From assembly GCA_002270565.1 (NCBI GenBank), contig NQMI01000017.1, forward strand, positions 320,150 to 384,149: a stretch of DNA of 64,000 nt, in the 5' to 3' direction. The notes beneath the pieces were generated by a model, which searched no databases, had not been told where the DNA came from, and was given only the letters and a program-made list of their open reading frames with translations. Each line of letters begins with the position of its first letter. Position 1 is the stretch's first letter. The position numbers and the translations under genes were made by a program. The DNA comes from Stenocarpella maydis (taxonomy: Eukaryota > Ascomycota > Sordariomycetes > Diaporthales > Diaporthaceae). Positions 12,352 through 22,846 of the stretch are shown in pieces.

Positions 12352-14778
12352 ATGAGTTCCTCCAATAGCCGCCGGCCAGGCCACAAACACCGACCTCCAA
12401 AGAAACCCAAGATGAGCGATGAGGAATGGTCCAAGTGCCTCGCTACGTTCCAAGGCGTGGTGGACAACGAGGCTTCTGATGAACGCTCTATACTGCTGGC
12501 ATGGGACGTACTTCGACAGGACTATAAGAACAGATTCAACGCGAAGGTATCCGCTCATTCCACTCAACAGAAAGAAGAACCCTTCGGCCTATGGGCTGCG
12601 GAGAACTTGAGCGAGCCTACGCTTGAGCGAGTTATGTGCCTGGTATTCCGCAAAGAACTGGCCGAATGCAACCACATGACCCTCCTCAGGAGCACTGCTG
12701 CTAGGGCAGACACAACAGTATCCCACATCCTGCTCTACTTCGGCGCATCCATGTTCTCCGAATCCATGCTTAGCAAGGTCAGGAAACGACTTCGCGTGTT
12801 CGACAAAGACCCAGTCACCGGAGCGTCGGCCTTTAAGACCGCATACCTAAAGGTGCTACAGGCTACAGCGAGACGCACCAAGATCGCGCTGGATACGACG
12901 TCTGTAGCTGCCTCGAACGCGGTCCGGGTCTTTACCAGCCCTGATCTGGCTGCCTTGGCTTCTGCCAACCCCGAGTTTGACCCTCCCTTGCGGAAGATCG
13001 GGGACGCGAACGGCGGCTCCAAGGCTGAGGGACAAGGGGGGAGCAACCTCGCAGCAAGAACGGACCGGAACTTGATCAAATCAAAGGGCACGGAGGTGCA
13101 AAAGACAAAGAAACCAGTAGCAAGTCCCAGTAACAAGAAGCGGGAGGATGGCTTGCCCCTTGGTCTTGCAAGCGGTGAGACCATCAAGCAATCGATCGAG
13201 TCTAACGCACCAGATCGTCAACCGGATCTTGCTGGGAAATCCTTTACGAAAGCACACACCCTCCACTCAGATTCCGACGGCCGGCATAGCTACCTTCCCT
13301 CAGTCGCCCCGGAGGCCAGACCGGATGCACCCAAAGGCATTATCACTCGTCGGAACCCGCCACGTAAGGGCAGGCCGGGTTCCATGCACATTGAGATCGC
13401 CCCAGCTGACATTGGCGAGGTCTCGGGCGGCAAAGGCGGGATTACTGCCAGCCTTGAGAACAAGCCCGAATCCTCTTCAAATTCAGGAGCCAGTAGGTCC
13501 ACGGGTGAGCAGCCACCGACTAGGGTTGGGTCCACCATCCACTGTGCTCCGGCTATGCCTCATGTCACATCGAAGCGGCCCTTCCAGGCGCAGGACAACG
13601 AAGTTAGCATACCCGGCAAAGACGGAAGCAAGCGTCCGAACAACACTCCTACACGCGATTCTCTGGTGGACTACGCAAGTAAATGGGATGATGAGGCAGT
13701 GCTCACCATTCTTAAACAACTTGAAGCCGCGGGCCAGCCTGACTATGTTTTGGTTGATGGCACGTGTGATGACAACTTGAGCATGCAACACAAAATTACC
13801 GGAGCGGCTAGTATGAGAGGATCTCTCATTGTCCCGCTGAAACTTGAAGGGGGACAACGATCTCTGGCAGTCGTGGACCTCGAACCCCAGAGAAACCAAG
13901 GCAAGGGCGTGCTGCGATACTATGACCCTTGCGGCCCGCCTGACGAGGACAAAATCATCAAGTATGGCCCAGCCGCAAAGCTTGCACGAATTCTATCTCA
14001 CGTGCTTCCAGACCGGGATCTCAATCCGTGCCTGTGGAGGTCGGAGTTCTGTGTCTGCCCAGAGCTCTCATGTGAGCAAGACAGTGGCGTATCGATATGC
14101 CTCGGAGCCATGTATGCAGTCGGCGGACGCCCACTCCCCGATGCCGTGGACTGGGGGTTCTGGAGAACCCTCGTGCTAGGGGCTTTTTCCCCAGACGATA
14201 GAGCCGTACAACTGCGAATCGCACGTTACCGGGAAGAAATCGTCCAGAAGCTCATCCGCCAGGGCCAGATGTCAGACGGCGCACTCATGCCCCAGGGCAG
14301 GCGGGTCTCGTCAGACATCGAGTACCTAGGGACCGCGGCCATGAATCCAGTGGACCGCATTGAGTGCCGGGCCGACAACACAAAGAAGATTATCCAGGTC
14401 TTACACGAGGGCTTGAGGATCTTCCACGACCTCCAAGAGAAGGTGGACATGGCAAAGGCCGACCTCAAGACCAGACTCGACAAGAGCACCCACATCCGTG
14501 ACAGCCTGCGCCGCAAGCTCAACGTCGGGGACCAGATCGTGCTAGGTGAGCCCCTGCTAAAAGCAGAGGATGACGAGGAGACCACGGAGGCCTTTGACAG
14601 GTTGACTCTGCATCAATCCCTCGAGGAACACGATTTTTGCATGTCTCGTCTATACGGACTATCTGCCTGCAGAAGATCGGTACATCAAGCTCTGGCTGAG
14701 CTTGGCCTTTGGCGCCGTGACGTGAATGCGGCCGTGATGGAGGACGATGCAAGTATTTTGGACAAGCGGAAAAACTAA
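12352..14778 (+). CDS. Unrecognised protein with a degenerate Ulp1-like (C48) domain
   Basis: An intronless 808-residue ORF that I do not recognise as a named family. Residues 1-190 are helical and charged; about 195-440 is low-complexity and probably disordered. Residues about 460-620 resemble the fold of Ulp1/SENP cysteine proteases. A strand pair GGQRSLAVVDLEP (about 500-512) and RYYDPCGPP (about 522-530) sits where Ulp1 has its HW and D motifs, and CEQDSGVSICLGAMYAVGG (574-592) sits where Ulp1 has Q...DCG. In this alignment the catalytic His is Gln502 and the nucleophile Cys is Ser578, with only the Asp kept, so it would be a pseudo-protease. Residues about 667-730 look like a coiled coil. 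It is flanked by gene-poor DNA, including an AT-rich relic. The ORF is secure; the domain assignment is inference. Confidence 0.7.
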   Translation: MSSSNSRRPGHKHRPPKKPKMSDEEWSKCLATFQGVVDNEASDERSILLAWDVLRQDYKNRFNAKVSAHSTQQKEEPFGLWAAENLSEPTLERVMCLVFRKELAECNHMTLLRSTAARADTTVSHILLYFGASMFSESMLSKVRKRLRVFDKDPVTGASAFKTAYLKVLQATARRTKIALDTTSVAASNAVRVFTSPDLAALASANPEFDPPLRKIGDANGGSKAEGQGGSNLAARTDRNLIKSKGTEVQKTKKPVASPSNKKREDGLPLGLASGETIKQSIESNAPDRQPDLAGKSFTKAHTLHSDSDGRHSYLPSVAPEARPDAPKGIITRRNPPRKGRPGSMHIEIAPADIGEVSGGKGGITASLENKPESSSNSGASRSTGEQPPTRVGSTIHCAPAMPHVTSKRPFQAQDNEVSIPGKDGSKRPNNTPTRDSLVDYASKWDDEAVLTILKQLEAAGQPDYVLVDGTCDDNLSMQHKITGAASMRGSLIVPLKLEGGQRSLAVVDLEPQRNQGKGVLRYYDPCGPPDEDKIIKYGPAAKLARILSHVLPDRDLNPCLWRSEFCVCPELSCEQDSGVSICLGAMYAVGGRPLPDAVDWGFWRTLVLGAFSPDDRAVQLRIARYREEIVQKLIRQGQMSDGALMPQGRRVSSDIEYLGTAAMNPVDRIECRADNTKKIIQVLHEGLRIFHDLQEKVDMAKADLKTRLDKSTHIRDSLRRKLNVGDQIVLGEPLLKAEDDEETTEAFDRLTLHQSLEEHDFCMSRLYGLSACRRSVHQALAELGLWRRDVNAAVMEDDASILDKRKN

Positions 14779-15684
14779 GGGACATGGCAGGTGTGGTTCA
14801 GCCTCACCTGGGAGATTTTTGGTGCACATTCTGTGATCGAGCTGCTTCACCCTTAACATTAGAAAAGGGAGAGTTGACAGGAGTGAGGATTTCAGGACCC
14901 ACAAGAGCATTGCCATGGTGTTTGGAGTTATGGGATTCCTCTGCTTCCTGGTTCACCGAGAGGGATGGCTGGCCTGGATGACGGTGAGAACCCCCCCACG
15001 CCTGGGTTCGTTCCATGGCCCATGGAATTCTTCGTCTTAGACATTCATGACGGCGGTGTCACGACCCGCTTTGATCACGACTTCCCTTGCGGGTTGTTCC
15101 ATGGTGTAATTTCATATGGCAGGCCGCACGGAGAATTCAAAGAAGAGAGAAATTGCACTTCGGGCAATGGTGCCAGTATCTGAGCGCAGCGTGAAGTCAG
15201 AAGAAGCATCTGGTAGTTTCGCCACGGTCTGTCCCGAGGATCTGGTCCAGCCCCGCTAAGGACGCAACGATCTTAGGCGGGCCGCAGGCACTAAGGTCGC
15301 CTAAATATAGTGACAGCTGCACAGCCAAATGCAAGCCAGATGCAACCTGGCGACCCGCTGCGCCTGTCCAACTGGGGACAGCTCCCCTGGCGCTAGCCTT
15401 GGAAGCAAATAACGTGGGTACGTCACCTTCTCTGAGATGATCATATCTCCCTTCCACATCCCTGTCCTAGTGTACACGAACCTAACACATGTCTCGACTC
15501 GCCAACCTTCTTCTCAGCAGTGCTCCCTCTGTTCAACGCAAACAGACACTTGGCATTTACCCCTCCCTTCCCTCGCTGTCTCACTCCTGAGGAATTTGAA
15601 TCTCCCAACGAAAGCTTAACCACCAAGACCTGACACAGCAGCCAAGAAACTATGTGAGCACCTCCGCGGCCGCTGCCCCCTTGG
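14779..15684. other. Intergenic region upstream of the sugar transporter
   Basis: About 900 bases with no supported gene. Short ORFs on both strands (14965-15183, 15197-15457, 15441-15917 minus) lack any motif. The part from about 15470 is C/T rich, as expected for the transporter promoter and leader. Confidence 0.45.
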
Positions 15685-18160
15685 ATGCCCCAGGCCCCCC
15701 TCCCATTGTTCCAATGCGAAAAGGATGCACCCACAAATATGAAGACCGACAGAGACAGATCCGCAGAAGGCCACAGACCGAGGAAAGAAGCGCTGACAAA
15801 GAGCTCCGCAGCAGATCGCCGCATCTCTCCCGACAGCACCCTAGCTGAGCACAGCGGGCAAGCAGGCGCAGGCGACGGCGACCACGGTGACGGCAACCGG
15901 CGTGCTGCCTTTCCCAATTACGAAGAGGAACCCACACCCGACAGCGGAGGTAGCTCGGTACGATACATAGAGAGGCCCGAGTTGCTGGACGGCTGGAGTG
16001 CGCCAGCACTCGGCCGGGACCAGATGTCGTCCTTTACGGGCCAGCCCAGCATAAATGGCAGGAATGAGTCCATTCGCATGATGCTGCTATGTGCAATACA
16101 CTTTGGCATCACGTTCACATGGTACGGCTCCCTCGTGGTTGACGTGTCTGTTTCGCATGCCCCGAGATACTTTGCCATCTTCGGGACGTGGCATCCTCTC
16201 CTTGCGTCCAGCACGGTGTCCAGAGTGAATGTGACCATCTGGGGAGTTCTGGTGGCAGAACGCTGCATGCTATCGCTCGCCCCAATGCAACCTCCCGGGT
16301 ATACCTGCTAACTGTTAACTAAGGGGAGTCGAGATGACATATTGCACGCCCTACCTTCTTAACCTCGGATTAACAAAGAGCCAAACATCCGTCGTGTGGA
16401 TTGCAGGACCACTGAGCGGCATCATCACACAGCCGATTGTCGGTGTTCTGGCGGATTCAAACAAGTCAAGATGGGGGCGGAGAAGGCCATACATCTTCTT
16501 CGGGACTCTCATTGTCTCCACGTCGCTCTTGGTACTGGGGTGGACAAGAGAGATCGTCGCATGGCTACTTCCCATGGAAAGCGACTTCAGGAGGAAGTTG
16601 ACCATCTTCTTGGCCGTCCTGGCCTTATACGTGACGGATTTCGCCATCAACGCAGGTAAGTGGTGCACAATCGTGACCAAACTAGCTGCTCAGGGTTGAC
16701 AGGTCACTGCCAGTCATGTCGTGCTCAAGGAGCCTCCTCGTAGACTCTCTGCCCGTAGCCAAGCAGCAGACCGGCGCAGCTTGGTCAGGGAGAATGGGGT
16801 CGTTCGGGCACATTATAGGATATGCAATCGGCGCCATCGACCTCCCCGGGACATTCGGGCCCCGCCTGGGCGACACCCAGTTCAAACAGCTCACCCTAAT
16901 CGCCTCCATGAGCATGCTGTTTACCGCGGGGGTGACATGCTGGGCCGTGACGGAGAGGGTGCTCGTCTCGGTGCGGCAGGACCCGCAACGTTCGTCCCAA
17001 GGCCGCTTCAAGGTCTTCCGCCAGATCTGGTCTACGCTCATCGACCTTCCGCCCCGCATCCAGATCATATGCTGGGCTATGTTCTGGGCATGGATAGGAT
17101 GGTTCCCATTTCACTTCTACGGGAGCACATGGGTCGGTGAGACGTACTTCCGCTACGATGCACCCGCCGCCGCGGCAGCACCAGCAGCAAAGGGCACCGC
17201 TCCCGCTCCGTCTGACGCGCTTGGTGATATGGGCAGGATTGGCAGCTACGCCCTCACTATCTACTCCTTCATGACTTTTGCCGGCGCCTGGCTCCTCCCG
17301 CTCGTCGTGCGCGCCCCTGAGGACGAGAAGTTCACCCACCGGCCGCCTGCGAGCATCGCCCACCTCGTCGAGGGTTTTAGCAAGGTGAAGCCGGACCTAC
17401 TAACCGTCTGGCAGTCGGGCCACCTGATGTTTGCTTGTGCCATGTTCTTCGCCCCCTTTGCAAAGAGTTTCCGATTTGCCACCGCTCTTGTTGTTTTCTG
17501 TGGAATTCGTAAGGAATCCGGTTCCTCTTCTCTTCCTTTATTATTCTCTTGACCCGCCTCAACTTGTATGGTTTCTCCAAGGACACCATGTACTTACCAT
17601 TTGTCACTGTAGCATGGAGCATAGTCTCGTGGGCCCCGACCGCAACGATGGGCATGGAAGTCAACAAACTCAGCACCGCCGACATGGCTGCTACGTCCTA
17701 CCGCCGCCTCTCTGATGAAGGCGCCCAGCTTACGACCATCCACCTTGAGCATGGGCCGCACGAGGAGGGCGCCGACGCCAACACCGGGAGCACAGGCGAA
17801 CTCTCCGGAATATACTTTGGCATCCTGAATAGTAAGTCGCCAATTCCGGCAGGAGGCATCCCAACAGATACCGTCGACCCCCCAAGTCGCCCCCTGAAGC
17901 ACTCTGGGATGAGAAGCTTTCGCTGATATGAACAAACCAAAGTCTACCAGACGATACCCCAGTTCATAGGCTCCTTCATCAGCACCATCGTCTTCAGCAT
18001 CCTCGAGCCGGGCAAGAGCCCGGAGCTCGCGACCGACGCCCACCCGAGCGAGCACCACCCCACCACGGGGCCCAACGCAATCTCGGTGTGCCTCTTCATC
18101 GGGGCCATGGCCGCGTGCGCCGCCTTTGTCGCCACGAGGAGGCTCAAGTACACGCCCTGA
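15685..18160 (+). CDS. Sucrose/alpha-glucoside type transporter (GPH/MFS, SUT-like)
   Basis: Probable plasma-membrane proton-coupled disaccharide transporter. Exons 15685-16121, 16324-16655, 16714-17508, 17613-17831 and 17943-18160 give 666 residues. The spliced junctions restore family sequence, for example FTW|GVEMTYCTPYLLNLGLTKS and CGI|PWSIVSWAPTATMGMEVNKL. The cytoplasmic loop SRWGRRRPYIFF (near residue 195) is the signature of plant and fungal sucrose transporters. Further matches are the WIAGPLSG segment, the KQQTGAAWSGRM loop and a C-terminal IPQFIGSF helix. About 12 membrane helices can be counted. The first ATG in frame (15685) is used; the ATG at 15739 would shorten the poorly conserved N-terminus by 18 residues and is equally possible. 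Confidence 0.88.
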
Positions 18161-19265
18161 GTCCTTACAGTTCTGCGGTCCTCATGGATAGAGAAGCAGG
18201 TTGGTCGGTAGACGACAACTTTCTCGTAGAAGAGGCGCCATTGGCCTTTGATTTTGCCAGGGAGGCAAAGCAGTCAGCGCTTGATGCAAAGACTCGAAAA
18301 CGGCAAGGAGATACCCCCGGGCGGGGCCGCAATCAGGTATATACCCACAGAGGTGGAATTGCGGCGGGTGTCTAGTAATAGAGATAACCAGGAAGCAAGG
18401 CGTATGGTATTGATTGGGGCAAAGGCTTCACCCTTCTTCAATCTCTCCTGGTTTTTTGCAGGAGTCTTTATTTTATGAATTCTCTCCTTTTCTCCTTTTC
18501 CCTTGGGGCGCGGCGTCGTTGGTAATATCTTTAGAGGACGGACAGCGTGGAGGCGTCTTCATCTTTGGCTTGCGGTGACCCCAGATTCTAGATAGAAGGC
18601 GTCCAGGTATCATTTGCACAAGATGCTGGAACAAACCACACACAGAATCCATGCCTGGGTATCTTGTCCGTGTTCACTTCACCACGCGCTCACGTTGGTC
18701 GAATTATATACATATGATGACTGGCGCTATATGTACATAACCCTGTCACAGGATCACACCCGCCGTTCTTCTACGAAAGGCGATATTTTGTTTGGTTCTG
18801 TTGATTTTATTTGATTAAATTGCTAATTGTCTATCTACGCCCGGGGAAACCAACGACGCTGATTGACTTCCCCATGTCTCCTGCCAGGTCGCCATACAGT
18901 CCAGCCGTCTCATTCCGGCACCCGCGCCTGTAGTCATTGCTTCCACCCAAGCTGTGAAACATGGAAATGCCTTGAGTTCTGCTGAGATACCAATTTGGTT
19001 GTCTTGTGTGTATAAGAATGTTCATGGGTATGCATGCGCAAGTAACGCCAAAGCAATCATCAATCCGCCTGCCTGACCAGGAGTCCCAAGAGCGTGTAGT
19101 CATCAGAAGAAATACCAAGCAATTATCATCCGCACCTAGAGGAAGGCATGTGCAGGAGCCCCACGCCAAAAGTCAATAGAGGTGGTGGAAAGGCAAGGTC
19201 CGCCCCAAACTCAATTACAAAAGAGATAGACCTAAAGTCACATCAATTTCCAGTCCCCAACGCCC
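18161..19265. other. Convergent intergenic region between sugar transporter and Src1
   Basis: About 1.1 kb between two stop codons, expected to hold both 3' untranslated regions. AT-rich near 18770-18835. No ORF (for example 18831-19169 minus) shows a recognisable motif. Confidence 0.45.
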
Positions 19266-21580
19266 TCAGTATATCGGTCTCGAGCCCGGCTCGTCCCACT
19301 TCTTATGGACAGCAGATCTATCGACATATGGTGTCTCATCTCCAAGCTCTGTATCGCCAGGGCTTTGGGACCCCCGCCCAATCCTTTTCTTTCGGCTACC
19401 GGCCTCGCCGGAACCGGTGGGGCCGATCCACTCCCAAGCGCGGCCGATTTCTCCGTTCACGCCCTCCCGCTGGCCGGTTCGTACATTAGAGTTCTGTTCC
19501 ACGACCGACTTGACACGCTTCCAGATACGCTCGCGCTGAGAGATGGAGTGTACGGCTCGCAGAACATCATCGCGTAGGTGCGGCAGGAAGAGAAACGTGT
19601 CAATCTCGCCATCATCGCCATACGCCAATTCCTTCTGCGCCGACAGCCTGTCCAGGACCAAGTCAACCAGGCCTGGGACCTGGGCCGAGATGGCGCGGTG
19701 GGCTCTGAACTTGGATCGGCCGTAAAGCGCCGTCAGGACGGACAGGACTACTGAAACAATGCTGAGTCGATGTCGTTCCAGTCCGAGGCGGACGGAGCGG
19801 CGGGCTGCGCACCCGAGCGGAAGGCGAGCGAGAGAGGTGGACGCCAGGTAGGTGCCTGAAACGGCTCCGGAACTGGAAGAAGTTCTGGGTCGAAGACAGG
19901 TCTGGTTAGTGGGGCTTTGGTCAGAATGATTTCTCTTTGAAAATGTTTTTGGACTTCCGCAAACTCGAGGAGTGTATTGTGTATTTGCTCTGAGAGCTTG
20001 TCTCCGGGGGGGATTGGGGTCATCGAGAGGAACCGAACTTACGGTGTTTCTGGCTCCTCCTCCTTCTCCACCACGACCTCATCCCTCTGCTCGATCTCTC
20101 CAAGGGCCGCAGTCCACAAGTCGTCGAATTCCTTCTTACTGAGTTTCTTACTCCGCTTCTCGCTGACAGTCTCCTTCAGCTCCTCGGCTGCAACCATGGG
20201 GTTCTCGGGCTGCTGGCCGTTCTCGTCGACAAGCTCACCGCATTCAAACTTGGCCTTGCGCTCCCGAAGCTCCTCCACGGCCTTGTCGGCGACGGCCTTG
20301 ACACGCCGCAGCTTCTCGCTGTCAGGCTCGCAGGTAGGTGGGAGTGGGATGAGCCCGTTGACAGAGAGCGGGTGGGGCTTCAGGATGAAGCCCTCATCGC
20401 ATCGCACGGAATTGTCGGCGTAGCAGTAAGCATGAGGTGGGCAAGGCTCGCATCCCGGCTCGACGAAGGGGAACACCCATTCCGGCACGTCAACCTTGAA
20501 GTCGTTGTACTCGAGCTGCCGAGGAATGATTTCTTGCGCTGGCCTACCAGCCCCACAGTACCCAACGGCGATCTTCTCTTGGCGATACCAGGCTCCATAA
20601 GTCCCCAGTAGGAGGGTGACGAGGATCCAGAAAGGCGTTGCCAGATTGGTCGATCTCGTCGGCCGGCGACCAGGCACGACGGCCGTCTGTGCCCTGAGCG
20701 CATCTTCCTGCGCGAGGGCAAGTTGTTCTTCAGGAGTGAACTCCTCGCCGGCCTGGGCCTCCTCAAACACAGGCTGAGGGGTGGCGGGTGTCTTGGGGCG
20801 CGCGACGTCGCTCACTGCAACGGCAGCAGAGTTTGAGTAGCCGGTAGACTCGCGTGTTTCGTCCCTAGGGCTGTCCGTGCGTCTCCTAGTTGAGGATGCG
20901 GTGGACTTCTTCGCCGCGGAGTCCAGACCGGCGGTCTTTCTCCGGTTGGACGGCATAGCCATGGGAACAGGAGAGCTGCCGCTCTGGAAGGGGTTGTCGC
21001 TGGTGAAGACGGTTCCGGGCTCGGTAGACTGTCTCTCGTAGACAGTGGTATCGTCGTCAGAATACTCCCTCTTGACCTCTGGCTGCGGGGAAAGTTCCGG
21101 CTGGCGGGAGGTCTTGCGGGTGGAGCGCCTGCCATCATAGTGGCTGTCGGTGTCTGTGTCTGACTGGGCAAGCTGGCGACTAGTGGATCGTACCTGACGT
21201 TTCCTGGGGCTCAGGGGGGGGTCAGGCCGGTGGCCGGGCTCCTCGGAAGACTGCTTGAAGCTCCTGGTGGCCTTGCGAGGAGAAGCGGCGCGGCGGCTCG
21301 CGGCGGGCGGCGGGGGCATGTCCTGGTTGGCGACTGAGTAGCCATGGGAGCCGTCTATGTTTGTGATGCCCGTGCTGGACCTCTTGGCCTTCTGGCGCTG
21401 GGCCAGCAGCTTCCTCGCCCTCGGAGCGACGGAGTCGTTGAAGATGTCGACGAGCTGGGCCTTCTTCGCGGTGGCGGGGTAGGGGACATTCTGGCTGACG
21501 AGGATGGATCGCAGGCGCGGGATGGTGACTGAGGAAGGCTCGAAGTCGGGCTGCAGGTAGTCGACCTCGGTGTCGGACAT
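19266..21580 (-). CDS. SRC1: Inner nuclear membrane protein Src1/Heh1 (MAN1-like, HeH and MSC domains)
   Basis: Integral protein of the inner nuclear envelope, tethering chromatin and acting in nuclear-pore quality control. Exons 21580-20043 and 19884-19266 give 718 residues. The N-terminal HeH (helix-extension-helix) domain reads VTIPRLRSILVSQNVPYPAT, followed by AKKAQLVDIF. Then comes a long basic, Ser-rich linker (about 70-310) with candidate nuclear localisation signals. A first membrane helix (TPFWILVTLLLGTYGAW) lies near 316-333. The Cys-rich lumenal domain has the GCEPCPPHAYCYADN pattern, a second helix (SIVSVVLSVLTALYG) lies near 551-566, and the MSC C-terminus includes LRDDVLRAVHSISQRERIW. 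The intron acceptor could be 19885 or, in the same phase, a few bases downstream at a second CAG. The start is the ATG directly before the HeH domain although the frame is open to 21757. Confidence 0.9.
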
Positions 21581-22846
21581 GGCTGCGGTATGTGTGGTGT
21601 GATTCTGCCGGAGACGTTGGGGATGGAGAGGACAGGTGTGTTTGCACTCGTGCAGCACAGGGGCGATTCGGATGGAGATGACAAAGATGACCAGGTAGTG
21701 AGCTAGCTGGGTAGCTGATGGTAGCTGATGGGTGGTGGACAATGCTATCTCGCCCAAGGGTTCAAAGCGCTCAGCAGCTTGTCAGCCGGACCGTGACCTA
21801 GCTTGATGCGGATGACGGCATCGGCGGGCCAGGTGCGACCGTGTGCGTTGGTCGTTGGTGATAAGGATGAAACCCGGTGGTCCTCTTCCTTTGTTGACGG
21901 CAGAGCGCGCCAGGGTGCAAGGCCTTCTAGAAGAGTCGCAGAGCCGGCAGACTGTTGTCTCTGCTGGACTGCCAGGCTGTCAGGCTGGTATGTGGACGGA
22001 TGGATGGTGGATGGTTGCGCAGCGTTGCCCCCGGTGTGTGTGTGTGTGTGTGTGTGTGCACTGCAATATGTAAGAGGGAAGAGAATGCGCCAGGTGGAGC
22101 CGGGCGGAGTGGTAAATAAAGCCTTCACCTCATGCAGTAATTAGTGGTTCCTCCCGAGGCTCCGTCCGTTGGCCGGGCAAGTGGCGAAAGGTAGCTTGTC
22201 TGGTGTACGAAGGTAGGGATGCCTTACAAGTGCCCTGACAACCCAGATTCCTCGGCAGTCAAGCCACACTGCCACACTGCCACACTGCCACACTAGCCAC
22301 ACTAGCTACCAGACTACGTGTACCCTCCCGGTCGAGTGGCGACTTTGGTCTGCATACCCAGGCTGCCTCCCCACGTCCGAGTCCTTTGACAACAGGGGCA
22401 ATACCATTTTACACTAAAGCACCACGTGGCCAAGTTCTTGGAATCCCTAGTATTTAGGCAGGGACACACAGAGAAAGAAAATAATTGCAAACCCAGTGAT
22501 AACATGATTATCTCCAACTTCCACCCACAGGCTCTCTACCCGATGCTAAGCGTGACCTCATCGTGGTGTTTGTATATATCTTTTTGAGAAAATTGCTGGC
22601 TCAGACTTCCCGCTGTATGCTGATTGAGCTTGTGTAATTACCGCGATATGATTTCCAAAAAGTCGGCCAGCCTGGTATAACTTTCAGGGACAAGGTATTG
22701 CTAGTGGTTAATACCTTCCTAGTTAACCTATCAACCAGTTGAGCATGAAGCTATATTTTTGCGGGTTGCGTATTTAGCGAGTGTCCTTGGGCAATCCTGC
22801 TCTGCATTATAGCAGACCCAGGAGTGCCAGACCAGCATATTATTTT
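21581..22846. promoter_or_regulatory. Src1 upstream region with GT microsatellite
   Basis: Contains the Src1 promoter and leader. A perfect GT dinucleotide repeat covers about 22034-22058. A tandem of four CCACACTGCCA-like units lies at about 22265-22310. ORFs on both strands around 21745-22144 are mutual shadows over this repeat and carry no motif. The region ends at the 8-bp target duplication of the transposon beginning at 22847. Confidence 0.45.
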
